The translations under genes and the position numbers were made by a program. A DNA stretch of 11,645 bases from Candidatus Segatella intestinihominis (GTDB taxonomy: Bacteria; Bacteroidota; Bacteroidia; Bacteroidales; Bacteroidaceae): assembly GCA_900548535.1 (NCBI GenBank), contig URLG01000080.1, positions 1 to 11,645 of the forward strand, read 5' to 3'. Shown here piece after piece: positions 1 to 5,866 of this stretch (position 1 is the stretch's first letter; each line of letters starts with the position of its first letter). Below the pieces are notes generated by a model. The model saw nothing but the letters and a program-made list of their open reading frames with translations, was not told where the DNA came from and ran no database searches.

Positions 1-1
1 G

Positions 2-268
2 TTGCCAGTGGTTAACTTCGCTGCCGGTGGTGTGGCTACTCCAGCTGATGCTGCCTTGATGATGCAGCTTGGTGCTGAGGGTGTATTCGTAGGCTCTGGA
101 ATCTTCAAGAGCGGTAACCCTGCTAAGCGTGCACAGGCTATCGTAAAGGCTGTTACCAACTACAATGACCCTAAGATGCTGGCTGAGTTGAGCGAGGACC
201 TCGGTGAGGCAATGGTTGGTATCAACGAGCAGGAGATAGCTTTGCTGATGGCAGAGCGTGGAAAGTAA
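2..268 (+). CDS. pdxS: Pyridoxal 5'-phosphate synthase lyase subunit PdxS (C-terminal part)
   Basis: This is the last 88 residues of PdxS, cut by the left window edge; the first in-frame codon (TTG) is an internal leucine, not a start. PdxS condenses ribose 5-phosphate, glyceraldehyde 3-phosphate and ammonia to PLP in the cytoplasm, in a dodecamer decorated by the glutaminase PdxT. Visible motifs are the phosphate-binding segments FAAGGVATPADA and GVFVGSGIFKS, followed by the family's C-terminal helix region (ALLMAERGK). The whole protein is normally about 290 residues, so roughly two thirds lies outside the window. The stop is 5 bases before the pdxT start, a tight operon. Identification is secure from the motifs and from the partner gene. 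Confidence 0.96.
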   Translation: MPVVNFAAGGVATPADAALMMQLGAEGVFVGSGIFKSGNPAKRAQAIVKAVTNYNDPKMLAELSEDLGEAMVGINEQEIALLMAERGK

Positions 269-273
269 TTGCG

Positions 274-840
274 ATGAGAATAGCAGTATTAGCTTTACAA
301 GGTGCCTTTGCTGAGCATCGCCAGAAACTGGCTCAGCTGGGCGTGGATAGTTTCGAGATTCGCCAGTTGAAGGATTGGGACCAGCCAAAGGATGGCTTGA
401 TTATTCCGGGTGGTGAGAGTACCACTCAGGCGAAGCTCTTGAATGAACTGGGATTGATGGAGCCTGTGAAGGAGGCGATTGCTGCCGGCTTGCCTGTTTA
501 TGGAACCTGTGCCGGTTTGATTCTTCTTGCCAAGAAGATAGAGGGCGAACCTAGCCATCGCATTGCTTCGATGGATATCACGGCTTTGAGAAATGCCTAT
601 GGTCGCCAGTTGGGCAGCTTCTACATCGAGGCTCCGATGAAGGGCATCGAGGGAAATATCCCTATGACTTTCATCCGTGCCCCTTATATTAAAGAGGTGT
701 GGGGAGATGCTGAGGTCTTGGCGGAAGTAGATGGTAAGATTGTGGCTGCCCGCCAGGGTAAACAGCTGGTTACAGCCTTTCATCCCGAATTGAACGAAAG
801 CCTGGAGATTCATAAGTATTTTCTAGTGATGTGCAAGTAA
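274..840 (+). CDS. pdxT: Pyridoxal 5'-phosphate synthase glutaminase subunit PdxT
   Basis: A 188-residue class I glutamine amidotransferase that hydrolyses glutamine and channels ammonia to PdxS for PLP synthesis. The sequence shows PGGES at residues 45-49 (oxyanion region), the nucleophile Cys79 in YGTCAG, the family segment RNAYGRQ at 106-112, and the His170/Glu172 pair in AFHPEL that completes the catalytic triad. The length is normal for the family. It starts 5 bases after the pdxS stop, so the two are almost certainly cotranscribed. Transcription should end at the hairpin 34 bases downstream (874-922). A cell with pdxST makes PLP by the DXP-independent route. Confidence 0.97.
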   Translation: MRIAVLALQGAFAEHRQKLAQLGVDSFEIRQLKDWDQPKDGLIIPGGESTTQAKLLNELGLMEPVKEAIAAGLPVYGTCAGLILLAKKIEGEPSHRIASMDITALRNAYGRQLGSFYIEAPMKGIEGNIPMTFIRAPYIKEVWGDAEVLAEVDGKIVAARQGKQLVTAFHPELNESLEIHKYFLVMCK

Positions 841-873
841 TGTAATGCGGAATTATATTTCGTGGATTCATAT

Positions 874-922
874 TATAAAAGCAAAAAGCCTTGCGGATTC
901 CGCAAGGCTTTTTGCTTTTATA
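874..922. terminator. Bidirectional terminator between pdxT and murF
   Basis: A near-perfect inverted repeat (23-24 bp arms) is centred at 898. The GC core GCCTTGCGG / CCGCAAGGC is flanked by AAAAAGC on the left and GCTTTTTGC on the right, so either strand gives a stem followed by a U-rich tract. It lies between the convergent ends of pdxT (840) and murF (947), where a shared rho-independent terminator is expected. Confidence 0.93.
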
Positions 923-946
923 TTTTATTCATTCTGAAAGTTCTTT

Positions 947-2248
947 TTATAACAACTCAGGAAGCTGGAAGAGTTTCACGCTGTTGCTGCCCTTGATGAG
1001 AATGTAATGGTCGTGAGGCTGGTTCGCCTTGAGTGCTTCCTTCACTTCCTCTACATTCTGGAACTTGCGGTAGCTGCATGGAATATCCTTGAACTCATCG
1101 CCTACCAGCCATACGTTGTCAAGACCGGCTGCTTGCAACTGGTCAACGACCTTTTGATGCTCTTCGTGGCTCACGGCTCCGAGCTCGCCCATCTGTCCGA
1201 GAATCGCCATCTTGTTAGGCACATCCATCAAGCGGAAGTTCTCGATGGCGGCTGCCATGCTCGATGGGTTGGCATTGTAGGCATCTACCACCAACTTGTT
1301 GTGCTGGGTCTCCTCTAGCTGCGAACGGTTGTTGCTAGGGATGTAGCTTTCCAAGGCGTGGTCTATCTGCTGAGGCTTTACGTCGAAATGCAGACCGATG
1401 GTGATGGCGGCAAGCATGTTGTCGATGTTGTAAGAGCCGATAAGATGAGTCTGTACCTCATGCCAGTCGAAGCTCTCTGTACGCCAGCGGAACTTGAGAA
1501 ATGGTGCGCAAGAGATAACTTCGCCCCAGACATCACACTCCTCGTCATTGCCGTAAGTGATGAGCCGGTTGATGTTGCGCTCCTCTGCCATTTGCATCAA
1601 GTGCTCATTGTCAGCATTGATGAATACAAGGGCATTGTGGGCGGAGAGGAAGTCGTAGAGCTCGCCCTTGGTCTTCTTTACGCCCTCAAAGCTGCCAAAT
1701 CCCTGCAAGTGGGCTCTGCCTACGTTGGTTATCATGCCGCAAGTAGGCTCCACGTAGGTAACGAGTTTCTCGATGTCGCCAGGATGAGAGGCTCCCATCT
1801 CCACGACGGCAATCTCGTGCTCACTGCTCAGACGGAAGAGAGTCTTAGGTACGCCCACGTCATTATTGAAGTTGCCCTGGGTGAACATCACGTTGTATTT
1901 CTCGCCCAATACGGCAGAAACCAATTCCTTGGTAGTGGTCTTGCCGTTGGTGCCAGTGATGCCTACCACTGGGATATCGAAGTGGCGGCGATGCTCACGA
2001 GCCAATTCCTTGAAGGTGGTGAGGCAATCCTCCACGAGGATATATCGCTCATCGCCCTCCTTGGCATATTCTTTTTCATCAACAATCACATAGGCACAGC
2101 CTTTCTCCAAAGCCATGTCGGCAAACTTGTTGCCATCAAACGATGCGCCCTTCAAAGCCAGGAAGATGCTGCCCTTTGGGCAGTCGCGGCTGTCAGTGGT
2201 AATCACTGGGTGCGCTTGGTAAATCTGATAGAGTTCTGAAATATCCAT
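947..2248 (-). CDS. murF: UDP-N-acetylmuramoyl-tripeptide--D-alanyl-D-alanine ligase MurF
   Basis: A 433-residue Mur ligase that adds D-Ala-D-Ala to UDP-MurNAc-tripeptide with ATP, the last cytoplasmic step of peptidoglycan precursor synthesis. The N-terminal domain holds TTDSRDCPKGSIFLALKG (about 17-34), which binds the UDP-MurNAc end. The ATP-binding P-loop GITGTNGKTTTKE is at 96-108. GNFNNDVGVP (125-134) and EMGASHPGDI (150-159) are typical MurF segments. The C-terminal domain carries DAYNANPSSM (322-331) and KGSNS (419-423), where many homologues have KGSR. Length and domain order are complete. The gene stands alone, not in a dcw cluster, with its own promoter at 2273-2303. It shares a downstream terminator with pdxT. 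Confidence 0.96.
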   Translation of the reverse strand: MDISELYQIYQAHPVITTDSRDCPKGSIFLALKGASFDGNKFADMALEKGCAYVIVDEKEYAKEGDERYILVEDCLTTFKELAREHRRHFDIPVVGITGTNGKTTTKELVSAVLGEKYNVMFTQGNFNNDVGVPKTLFRLSSEHEIAVVEMGASHPGDIEKLVTYVEPTCGMITNVGRAHLQGFGSFEGVKKTKGELYDFLSAHNALVFINADNEHLMQMAEERNINRLITYGNDEECDVWGEVISCAPFLKFRWRTESFDWHEVQTHLIGSYNIDNMLAAITIGLHFDVKPQQIDHALESYIPSNNRSQLEETQHNKLVVDAYNANPSSMAAAIENFRLMDVPNKMAILGQMGELGAVSHEEHQKVVDQLQAAGLDNVWLVGDEFKDIPCSYRKFQNVEEVKEALKANQPHDHYILIKGSNSVKLFQLPELL

Positions 2249-2272
2249 AGTCTATAACTGTTATTTTGGGTG

Positions 2273-2303
2273 CAAAAGTAATCTAAATTATGGACATAAC
2301 AAA
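2273..2303 (-). promoter_or_regulatory. Bacteroidota-type promoter of murF
   Basis: On the minus strand there is a -33 TTTG (2300-2303) and a -7 TACTTTTG (2273-2280), which fits TAnnTTTG, with a 19-bp spacer. This matches the consensus for the Bacteroidota primary sigma factor. Transcription would start near 2266, leaving a leader of about 18 bases before the murF ATG at 2248. Confidence 0.8.
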
Positions 2304-2330
2304 CAATTTTCCCAAAAAATGATGGTAATC

Positions 2331-2365
2331 TCGAATATTCTTTCTATTTTTGCAGAAATATTCGA
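2331..2365. promoter_or_regulatory. 9-bp inverted repeat around the -7 element (candidate operator)
   Basis: TCGAATATT (2331-2339) and AATATTCGA (2357-2365) are exact reverse complements separated by 17 bases. The dyad centre (2348) coincides with the predicted -7 element at 2345-2352. The left arm lies in the promoter spacer and the right arm overlaps the expected start site. The geometry suits a repressor site. An RNA hairpin is possible only if transcription begins further upstream. Confidence 0.45.
2345..2352 (+). promoter_or_regulatory. Predicted -7 element for the small-protein/folP/cdaA operon
   Basis: TATTTTTG fits TAnnTTTG, with C following as is common. No good TTTG is present 19-21 bp upstream, so the -33 element is weak. 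Transcription would begin near 2358. That lies downstream of an in-frame ATG at 2319 and supports the ATG at 2391 as the real first start of the operon. Confidence 0.55.
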
Positions 2366-2390
2366 TGAATCTTTAGAAAGTGAGGTCGGA

Positions 2391-2612
2391 ATGGGTATCA
2401 GAGATGAAAGAGAAAAAGTGAAAGTGAGGAAAGAAAAGCTTGGTGGCTATTTCTTCAGTTTATCCCAGTTGACTTTTACAGGGACTGGGGTAGGAGGTTT
2501 CTTGCCGTTGCTGAAAGGTGAAGCTACGGTCGGTGATGTCTCTGTGTTGATTTTTGGTGTTTTGGCTACAGCTGTTTTTGCAGGTATAGCTAATAAAATT
2601 TTAAAATATTGA
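2391..2612 (+). CDS. Small two-helix membrane protein, possibly DUF6722-like
   Basis: A 73-residue protein from the ATG at 2391. An in-frame ATG at 2319 exists but lies upstream of the predicted -7 element, so it was not chosen. The N-terminus (1-18) is highly charged (DEREKVKVRKEK). Two hydrophobic segments follow at about 24-42 and 49-70, separated by the polar KGEATVGD, and the protein ends NKILKY. This predicts a hairpin in the inner membrane. The opening KEKLGGYFFSLSQ resembles, from memory, small Bacteroidota proteins annotated as DUF6722; I could not check this. The stop is 4 bases before the next mini-gene, making it the first gene of the operon leading to folP and cdaA. Its function is unknown. 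Confidence 0.7.
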   Translation: MGIRDEREKVKVRKEKLGGYFFSLSQLTFTGTGVGGFLPLLKGEATVGDVSVLIFGVLATAVFAGIANKILKY

Positions 2613-2616
2613 TTAT

Positions 2617-2721
2617 ATGAGTTATTTAGCATTATTTTTTCTGATTTGCTGTATCGTCGGTGGAAGTTTTTTAGCTTGGCTATATACAAAACCAGGCGAG
2701 AAATGGTTGAAAGATTTGTAA
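2617..2721 (+). CDS. Tandem small membrane protein 1 (34 aa)
   Basis: ATG at 2617 to TAA at 2719-2721, 34 codons, beginning 4 bases after the preceding stop. Residues 3-22 are a single hydrophobic helix (start MSYLALFFLICC), followed by the tail AWLYTKPGEKWLKDL (20-34). The tail is rich in lysine and tryptophan, so the positive-inside rule predicts a cytoplasmic C-terminus. It is the first of three paralogues. The N-terminal nine residues are identical to those of copy 3, yet five of the eight codons after ATG differ synonymously, direct evidence of selection on the protein. The family is unrecognised and the function unknown. Its size and shape recall other one-span regulatory miniproteins, but no specific homology is claimed. 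Confidence 0.8.
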   Translation: MSYLALFFLICCIVGGSFLAWLYTKPGEKWLKDL

Positions 2722-2732
2722 AATATTAAGTT

Positions 2733-2846
2733 ATGGAAGTTTACAATGGGCTATTGTTTTTCTTTGTGGTTGGAACAATCATAAGTGGATGCTTTCTTGC
2801 CTGGACTTACACAAAGCCAGGGAAAAAGTGGCTTAAAGAATTGTAG
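2733..2846 (+). CDS. Tandem small membrane protein 2 (37 aa)
   Basis: ATG at 2733 to TAG at 2844-2846, 37 codons, 11 bases after copy 1 stops. It has a distinct N-terminus (MEVYNGLLFFF), one hydrophobic helix at about 6-24, and the shared tail AWTYTKPGKKWLKEL (23-37). Relative to the other copies it carries Lys instead of Glu after PG. It is the most diverged of the three in the helix while the tail is almost unchanged, which points to the tail as the functional or interaction part. The function is unknown. Confidence 0.8.
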   Translation: MEVYNGLLFFFVVGTIISGCFLAWTYTKPGKKWLKEL

Positions 2847-2850
2847 TATT

Positions 2851-2955
2851 ATGAGCTATTTGGCATTGTTCTTTTTAGTTTGCTCAATTTTTAGCCTAAG
2901 TTTTATCGCCTGGACTTACACCAAGCCAGGCGAAAAGTGGTTGAAAGAGTTATAA
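2851..2955 (+). CDS. Tandem small membrane protein 3 (34 aa)
   Basis: ATG at 2851 to TAA at 2953-2955, 34 codons, 4 bases after copy 2 stops and 4 bases before the folP ATG at 2960. It begins MSYLALFFLVC like copy 1. A single hydrophobic helix (3-21) precedes the tail AWTYTKPGEKWLKEL (20-34). Its tail codons differ from those of copy 1 at several third positions (ACA/ACC, AAA/AAG, GAG/GAA, TTG/TTA) while the residues are kept. The close spacing suggests that translation of folP is coupled to this mini-gene. The function is unknown. Confidence 0.8.
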   Translation: MSYLALFFLVCSIFSLSFIAWTYTKPGEKWLKEL

Positions 2956-2959
2956 TCCG

Positions 2960-3799
2960 ATGGAATATACAATTAATATCAAGGGGCGCTTGATGGATTT
3001 GAGTACCCCTCAGGTGATGGGCATCCTGAACGTTACGCCCGACAGTTTCTACTCTGGCAGTAGAAAGCAGACAGAAATGGAGATAGCTCAGAGAGCTAAT
3101 CAGATTATAGAAGAAGGTGGAAGCATCATTGATGTGGGCGCATTCTCCACCCGTCCCGGTGCCGATGAAGTATCGGAAGAGGAGGAGGGAAGACGCCTGA
3201 AGTTTGCTCTCAACATCGTTCGCAGAGAGCAGCCGGATGCTGCCGTCTCCGTAGATACTTATCGCCCTACCTTGGCACGCAAGTGTATCGAGGAATGGGG
3301 AGCGGATATCATCAATGATGTATCGGAAGGCGGTATCACGGGGATTACCAATGTGCCTTTGGAGCAGCGTGAGGAGGAATATCCTGAGATGTTTCGACTG
3401 GTAGGCGAGCTGAAGGTACCTTATATATTAATGTCGGTGCAGCCTACGCTTGCCACGATGATGAAGGGCTTTGCCAAGGACGTACAGCAGTTGCGTGACC
3501 TCGGAGCTAAGGACATCATCTTGGACCCAGGCTTCGGCTTCGGCAAGAATCTCATTCAGAATTATGAGATATACAATGAGATGGAGAAGCTGAACGTGAT
3601 GGAGTTGCCAGTACTGGTGGGTATCTCTCGCAAGAGCATGATTTATAAGTTGCTCGGCGGTGATGCTACCACATCGCTCAATGGCACTACAGTGCTCGAT
3701 ACCATCGCCTTGATGAAGGGGGCCAGCATTCTCCGTGTGCATGATGTGAAGGAGGCTGTTGAGGCAGTCAATATCGTCTTTGCCATGCAGGACAAGTAA
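2960..3799 (+). CDS. folP: Dihydropteroate synthase FolP
   Basis: A 279-residue TIM-barrel enzyme that joins p-aminobenzoate to dihydropterin pyrophosphate in folate synthesis; it is the sulfonamide target. Motifs in order: MGILNVTPDSFYSGSR (20-35), IDVGAFSTRPGADEVSEEEE (57-76), SVDTYRP (97-103), IINDVSEG (117-124), LDPGFGFGKN (188-197), GISRKSM (221-227) and RVHDV (259-263). These cover both DHPS signatures and the substrate-binding Asn, Asp, Lys, Arg and His positions. It is full length. It begins 4 bases after a mini-gene stop and ends 27 bases before cdaA, so it is the middle of one operon. Confidence 0.97.
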   Translation: MEYTINIKGRLMDLSTPQVMGILNVTPDSFYSGSRKQTEMEIAQRANQIIEEGGSIIDVGAFSTRPGADEVSEEEEGRRLKFALNIVRREQPDAAVSVDTYRPTLARKCIEEWGADIINDVSEGGITGITNVPLEQREEEYPEMFRLVGELKVPYILMSVQPTLATMMKGFAKDVQQLRDLGAKDIILDPGFGFGKNLIQNYEIYNEMEKLNVMELPVLVGISRKSMIYKLLGGDATTSLNGTTVLDTIALMKGASILRVHDVKEAVEAVNIVFAMQDK

Positions 3800-3826
3800 G
3801 GAAAAGTAATTCCCTCAATAAAAGAA

Positions 3827-4597
3827 ATGATAGAATTTGGAATAAAAGACATCATCGATATCCTCTTGGTAGCCTCGTTGCTATTCTATGTATATCGACT
3901 GATGAAGGAATCTCGCTCACTGAACATCTTCGTGGGCATCATGCTCTTTGTGCTCATCTGGCTCTTCGTGAGTCAGGTGCTGGAGATGCGCTTGTTGGGG
4001 TCGATACTCGACAAGTTGGTCAGCGTGGGTGTCATCGCCCTCATCGTCATCTTCCAGGAAGACATCCGCCGATTCCTCTACGAGATAGGCTCTCAGAAGG
4101 GCATGCGCCGCTTGGTGCGCTTCTTCCATAGTAGCAAGGAGAGCCAGAAGGAGGCTAACAAGGAAACCATCATGCCTATCGTGATGGCTTGCATGAGCAT
4201 GGCTAAGAAATATGTGGGTGCCCTCATCGTGATAGAGCGTGGTGTGCCACTGAAGGACATCATGGACACGGGCGAGGAGATAGATGCCAAGATTAACCAA
4301 CGGTTGATAGAGAACATCTTCTTCAAGAATTCGCCTCTTCACGATGGTGCCATGGTCATCAGCAACAAGCGCATCATGTCGGCAGGTTGTATCCTCCCGG
4401 TGAGTCACAACCTTGATATTCCAAAGGAACTCGGACTTCGTCACCGTGCAGCCCTTGGCATCTCGCAGAGCAGTGATGCCATCGCTGTCATCGTATCAGA
4501 GGAGACGGGTAGGATCAGCGTTGCCATCAAGGGAGAATTCAAGTTAAGACTCTCTGCTGAGGAATTGGAGAGCATACTTACACAAGAAATGATATAA
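3827..4597 (+). CDS. cdaA: Diadenylate cyclase CdaA (membrane-bound c-di-AMP synthase)
   Basis: A 256-residue protein with three predicted N-terminal membrane helices (about 8-26, 33-50, 62-77) and a cytoplasmic DAC domain. The domain has the catalytic DGA motif at 173-175 (NSPLHDGAM), the second signature RHR at 205-207 (GLRHRAALG), and SEETGRISVA (224-233). It converts two ATP to c-di-AMP, a messenger tied to osmotic, potassium and cell-wall homeostasis in other bacteria. No cdaR or glmM gene, the usual Firmicutes partners, is nearby. Here it follows folP and the small membrane proteins. A terminator at its stop codon ends the operon. Confidence 0.95.
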   Translation: MIEFGIKDIIDILLVASLLFYVYRLMKESRSLNIFVGIMLFVLIWLFVSQVLEMRLLGSILDKLVSVGVIALIVIFQEDIRRFLYEIGSQKGMRRLVRFFHSSKESQKEANKETIMPIVMACMSMAKKYVGALIVIERGVPLKDIMDTGEEIDAKINQRLIENIFFKNSPLHDGAMVISNKRIMSAGCILPVSHNLDIPKELGLRHRAALGISQSSDAIAVIVSEETGRISVAIKGEFKLRLSAEELESILTQEMI

Positions 4598-4636
4598 GTG
4601 AAGTGGGAAGATTTACTCTTCCTTCTTCACTTTTTT
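4597..4636 (+). terminator. Rho-independent terminator after cdaA
   Basis: AGTGAAG (4597-4603) pairs with CTTCACT (4625-4631), and GGAAGA with TCTTCC (4617-4622), with a small internal asymmetry and a short TTTAC loop. A run of T follows (4631-4636). The stem starts at the last base of the cdaA stop codon. Confidence 0.85.
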
Positions 4637-4722
4637 CGTCTCGTAAACCTTTACGAAAAAGAATATCATGCGATTTAGCTTTTTTTACACAATATAATAA
4701 GGTGTATTTGAAAGAAAATGTG

Positions 4723-4730
4723 TACTTTTG
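4723..4730 (+). promoter_or_regulatory. Predicted -7 element of pta-ackA
   Basis: TACTTTTG fits TAnnTTTG and is followed by CAAA. The only nearby TTTG (4707-4710) is 12 bp upstream, too close for a standard -33, so the upstream element is weak or divergent. Transcription would start near 4737, giving an A-rich leader of about 46 bases before the pta ATG at 4783. Confidence 0.6.
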
Positions 4731-4782
4731 CAAAGTCGATATAGCAAAAGATAAAACAAATATAAAAACAAATAGAAATAAA

Positions 4783-5832
4783 ATGGATTTATTACAGCAA
4801 ATCGTAGCTCGCGCTAAAGCTGACAAGCAGCGCATCGTGCTCCCTGAAGCAGAAGAGGAGCGTACATTGAAAGCAGCCGATAAAGTTTTGGCTGATGATC
4901 TCGCAGACATCATCCTCATCGGTAACCCTGCCAACATTAAGAATCTCGCTGCACAGTGGGGTCTTAACAACATCGACAAGGCTACTATCGTTGATCCACA
5001 AAACAACCCTAAGTCTGAGGAGTATGCTGAGAAGCTCGCTGAACTTCGCAAGAAGAAGGGCATGACTGTAGAGCAGGCTCGTGAACTCGTAACAAAGAAC
5101 AATCTCTACCTCGGTTGCATGATTATCAAGACTGAGGGTGCTGATGGTCAGATTTCTGGTGCATTGAGCACTACTGGTGATACCCTCCGTCCAGCTCTTC
5201 AGATTATCAAGTGTGCTCCTGGCGTTAGCTGCGTAAGTGGCGCTATGCTCTTGATCTCTAACCAGAAGCAGTATGGCAAGGATGGCGTTGTGGTAATGGG
5301 TGACGTTGCTGTAACTCCTAACCCTACAGCCGACCAGCTCGCTCAGATTGCTTATACTACTGCTCACACAGCCAAGGCTGTAGCTGGTATCGAGGACCCA
5401 ATTGTTGCTATGTTGAGCTTCTCTACCAAGGGTAGTGCCAAGGATGCCATCGACAAGGTTACTGGTAAGAGCGTATATATCATCGACAAGGTAACAGACG
5501 CAGTGAAGATTGCTAAGGAGAAGTTCCCAGAGCTTCACCTCGATGGTGAGCTTCAGGCTGATGCTGCCCTCGTTCCAGAGGTTGCAGCTAAGAAGGCTCC
5601 AGATTCTGACGTAGCAGGTAAGGCTAACGTATTGGTAGTACCTAACCTTGAGGTGGGTAACATCGGCTACAAGCTCGTTCAGCGTTTGGGTGATGCTATC
5701 GCCATCGGTCCTATCCTCCAGGGTATCGCTCGTCCAGTAAACGACCTCTCTCGTGGTTGCTCTGTTGACGACATCTACTACATGGTAGCTATCACAGCTT
5801 GCCAGGCACAGGACGCAAAGAAGGGTGAGTAA
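4783..5832 (+). CDS. pta: Phosphate acetyltransferase Pta (short form)
   Basis: A 349-residue single-domain PTA_PTB protein that interconverts acetyl-CoA and acetyl phosphate in fermentation. The ATG at 4783 (MDLLQQIVARAK) was chosen. The frame stays open up to 4603, but that extension would cross the cdaA terminator and the promoter. Motifs include VLPEAEEERTLKAA (19-32), LSFSTKGSA (211-219), DGELQADAAL (254-263), PNLEVGNIGYK (287-297) and ARPVNDLSRG (316-325). It lacks the long N-terminal regulatory domain of enterobacterial Pta. Strong bias toward codons such as GGT, CGT and AAG suggests high expression. ackA follows after 34 bases. Confidence 0.96.
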   Translation: MDLLQQIVARAKADKQRIVLPEAEEERTLKAADKVLADDLADIILIGNPANIKNLAAQWGLNNIDKATIVDPQNNPKSEEYAEKLAELRKKKGMTVEQARELVTKNNLYLGCMIIKTEGADGQISGALSTTGDTLRPALQIIKCAPGVSCVSGAMLLISNQKQYGKDGVVVMGDVAVTPNPTADQLAQIAYTTAHTAKAVAGIEDPIVAMLSFSTKGSAKDAIDKVTGKSVYIIDKVTDAVKIAKEKFPELHLDGELQADAALVPEVAAKKAPDSDVAGKANVLVVPNLEVGNIGYKLVQRLGDAIAIGPILQGIARPVNDLSRGCSVDDIYYMVAITACQAQDAKKGE

Positions 5833-5866
5833 ATTATTAATTATTAATTCTTAATTATCAATTAAA
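5833..5866 (+). other. AT-only-like spacer between pta and ackA
   Basis: The 34-base spacer contains only two C and no G, and is made of imperfect iterations of ATTAATT/TTAATTA, ending TTAAA before the ackA ATG. It is a low-complexity, unstructured leader of the kind that favours translation initiation in Bacteroidota. No promoter of the TAnnTTTG type is seen in it, so ackA is probably cotranscribed with pta. Confidence 0.6.

Noticed and set aside
1358..2239. A 293-codon open frame on the plus strand opposite murF
   Set aside because: It is antisense to a complete, motif-rich murF and the translation resembles nothing known.
2617..2955. The mini-genes as type I toxin-antitoxin loci
   Set aside because: The size and single helix fit such toxins, but I see no antisense RNA promoter or long structured leader. 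The genes are embedded in a housekeeping operon with 4-11 base gaps.
4603..4782. A 60-codon N-terminal extension of Pta
   Set aside because: It overlaps the cdaA terminator and the predicted pta promoter. The residues do not resemble Pta, and the ATG at 4783 gives the normal N-terminus.
4792..5538. A 248-codon open frame on the minus strand opposite pta
   Set aside because: It is a shadow of the strongly biased pta codons. It has no recognisable domain and sits fully inside a certain gene.
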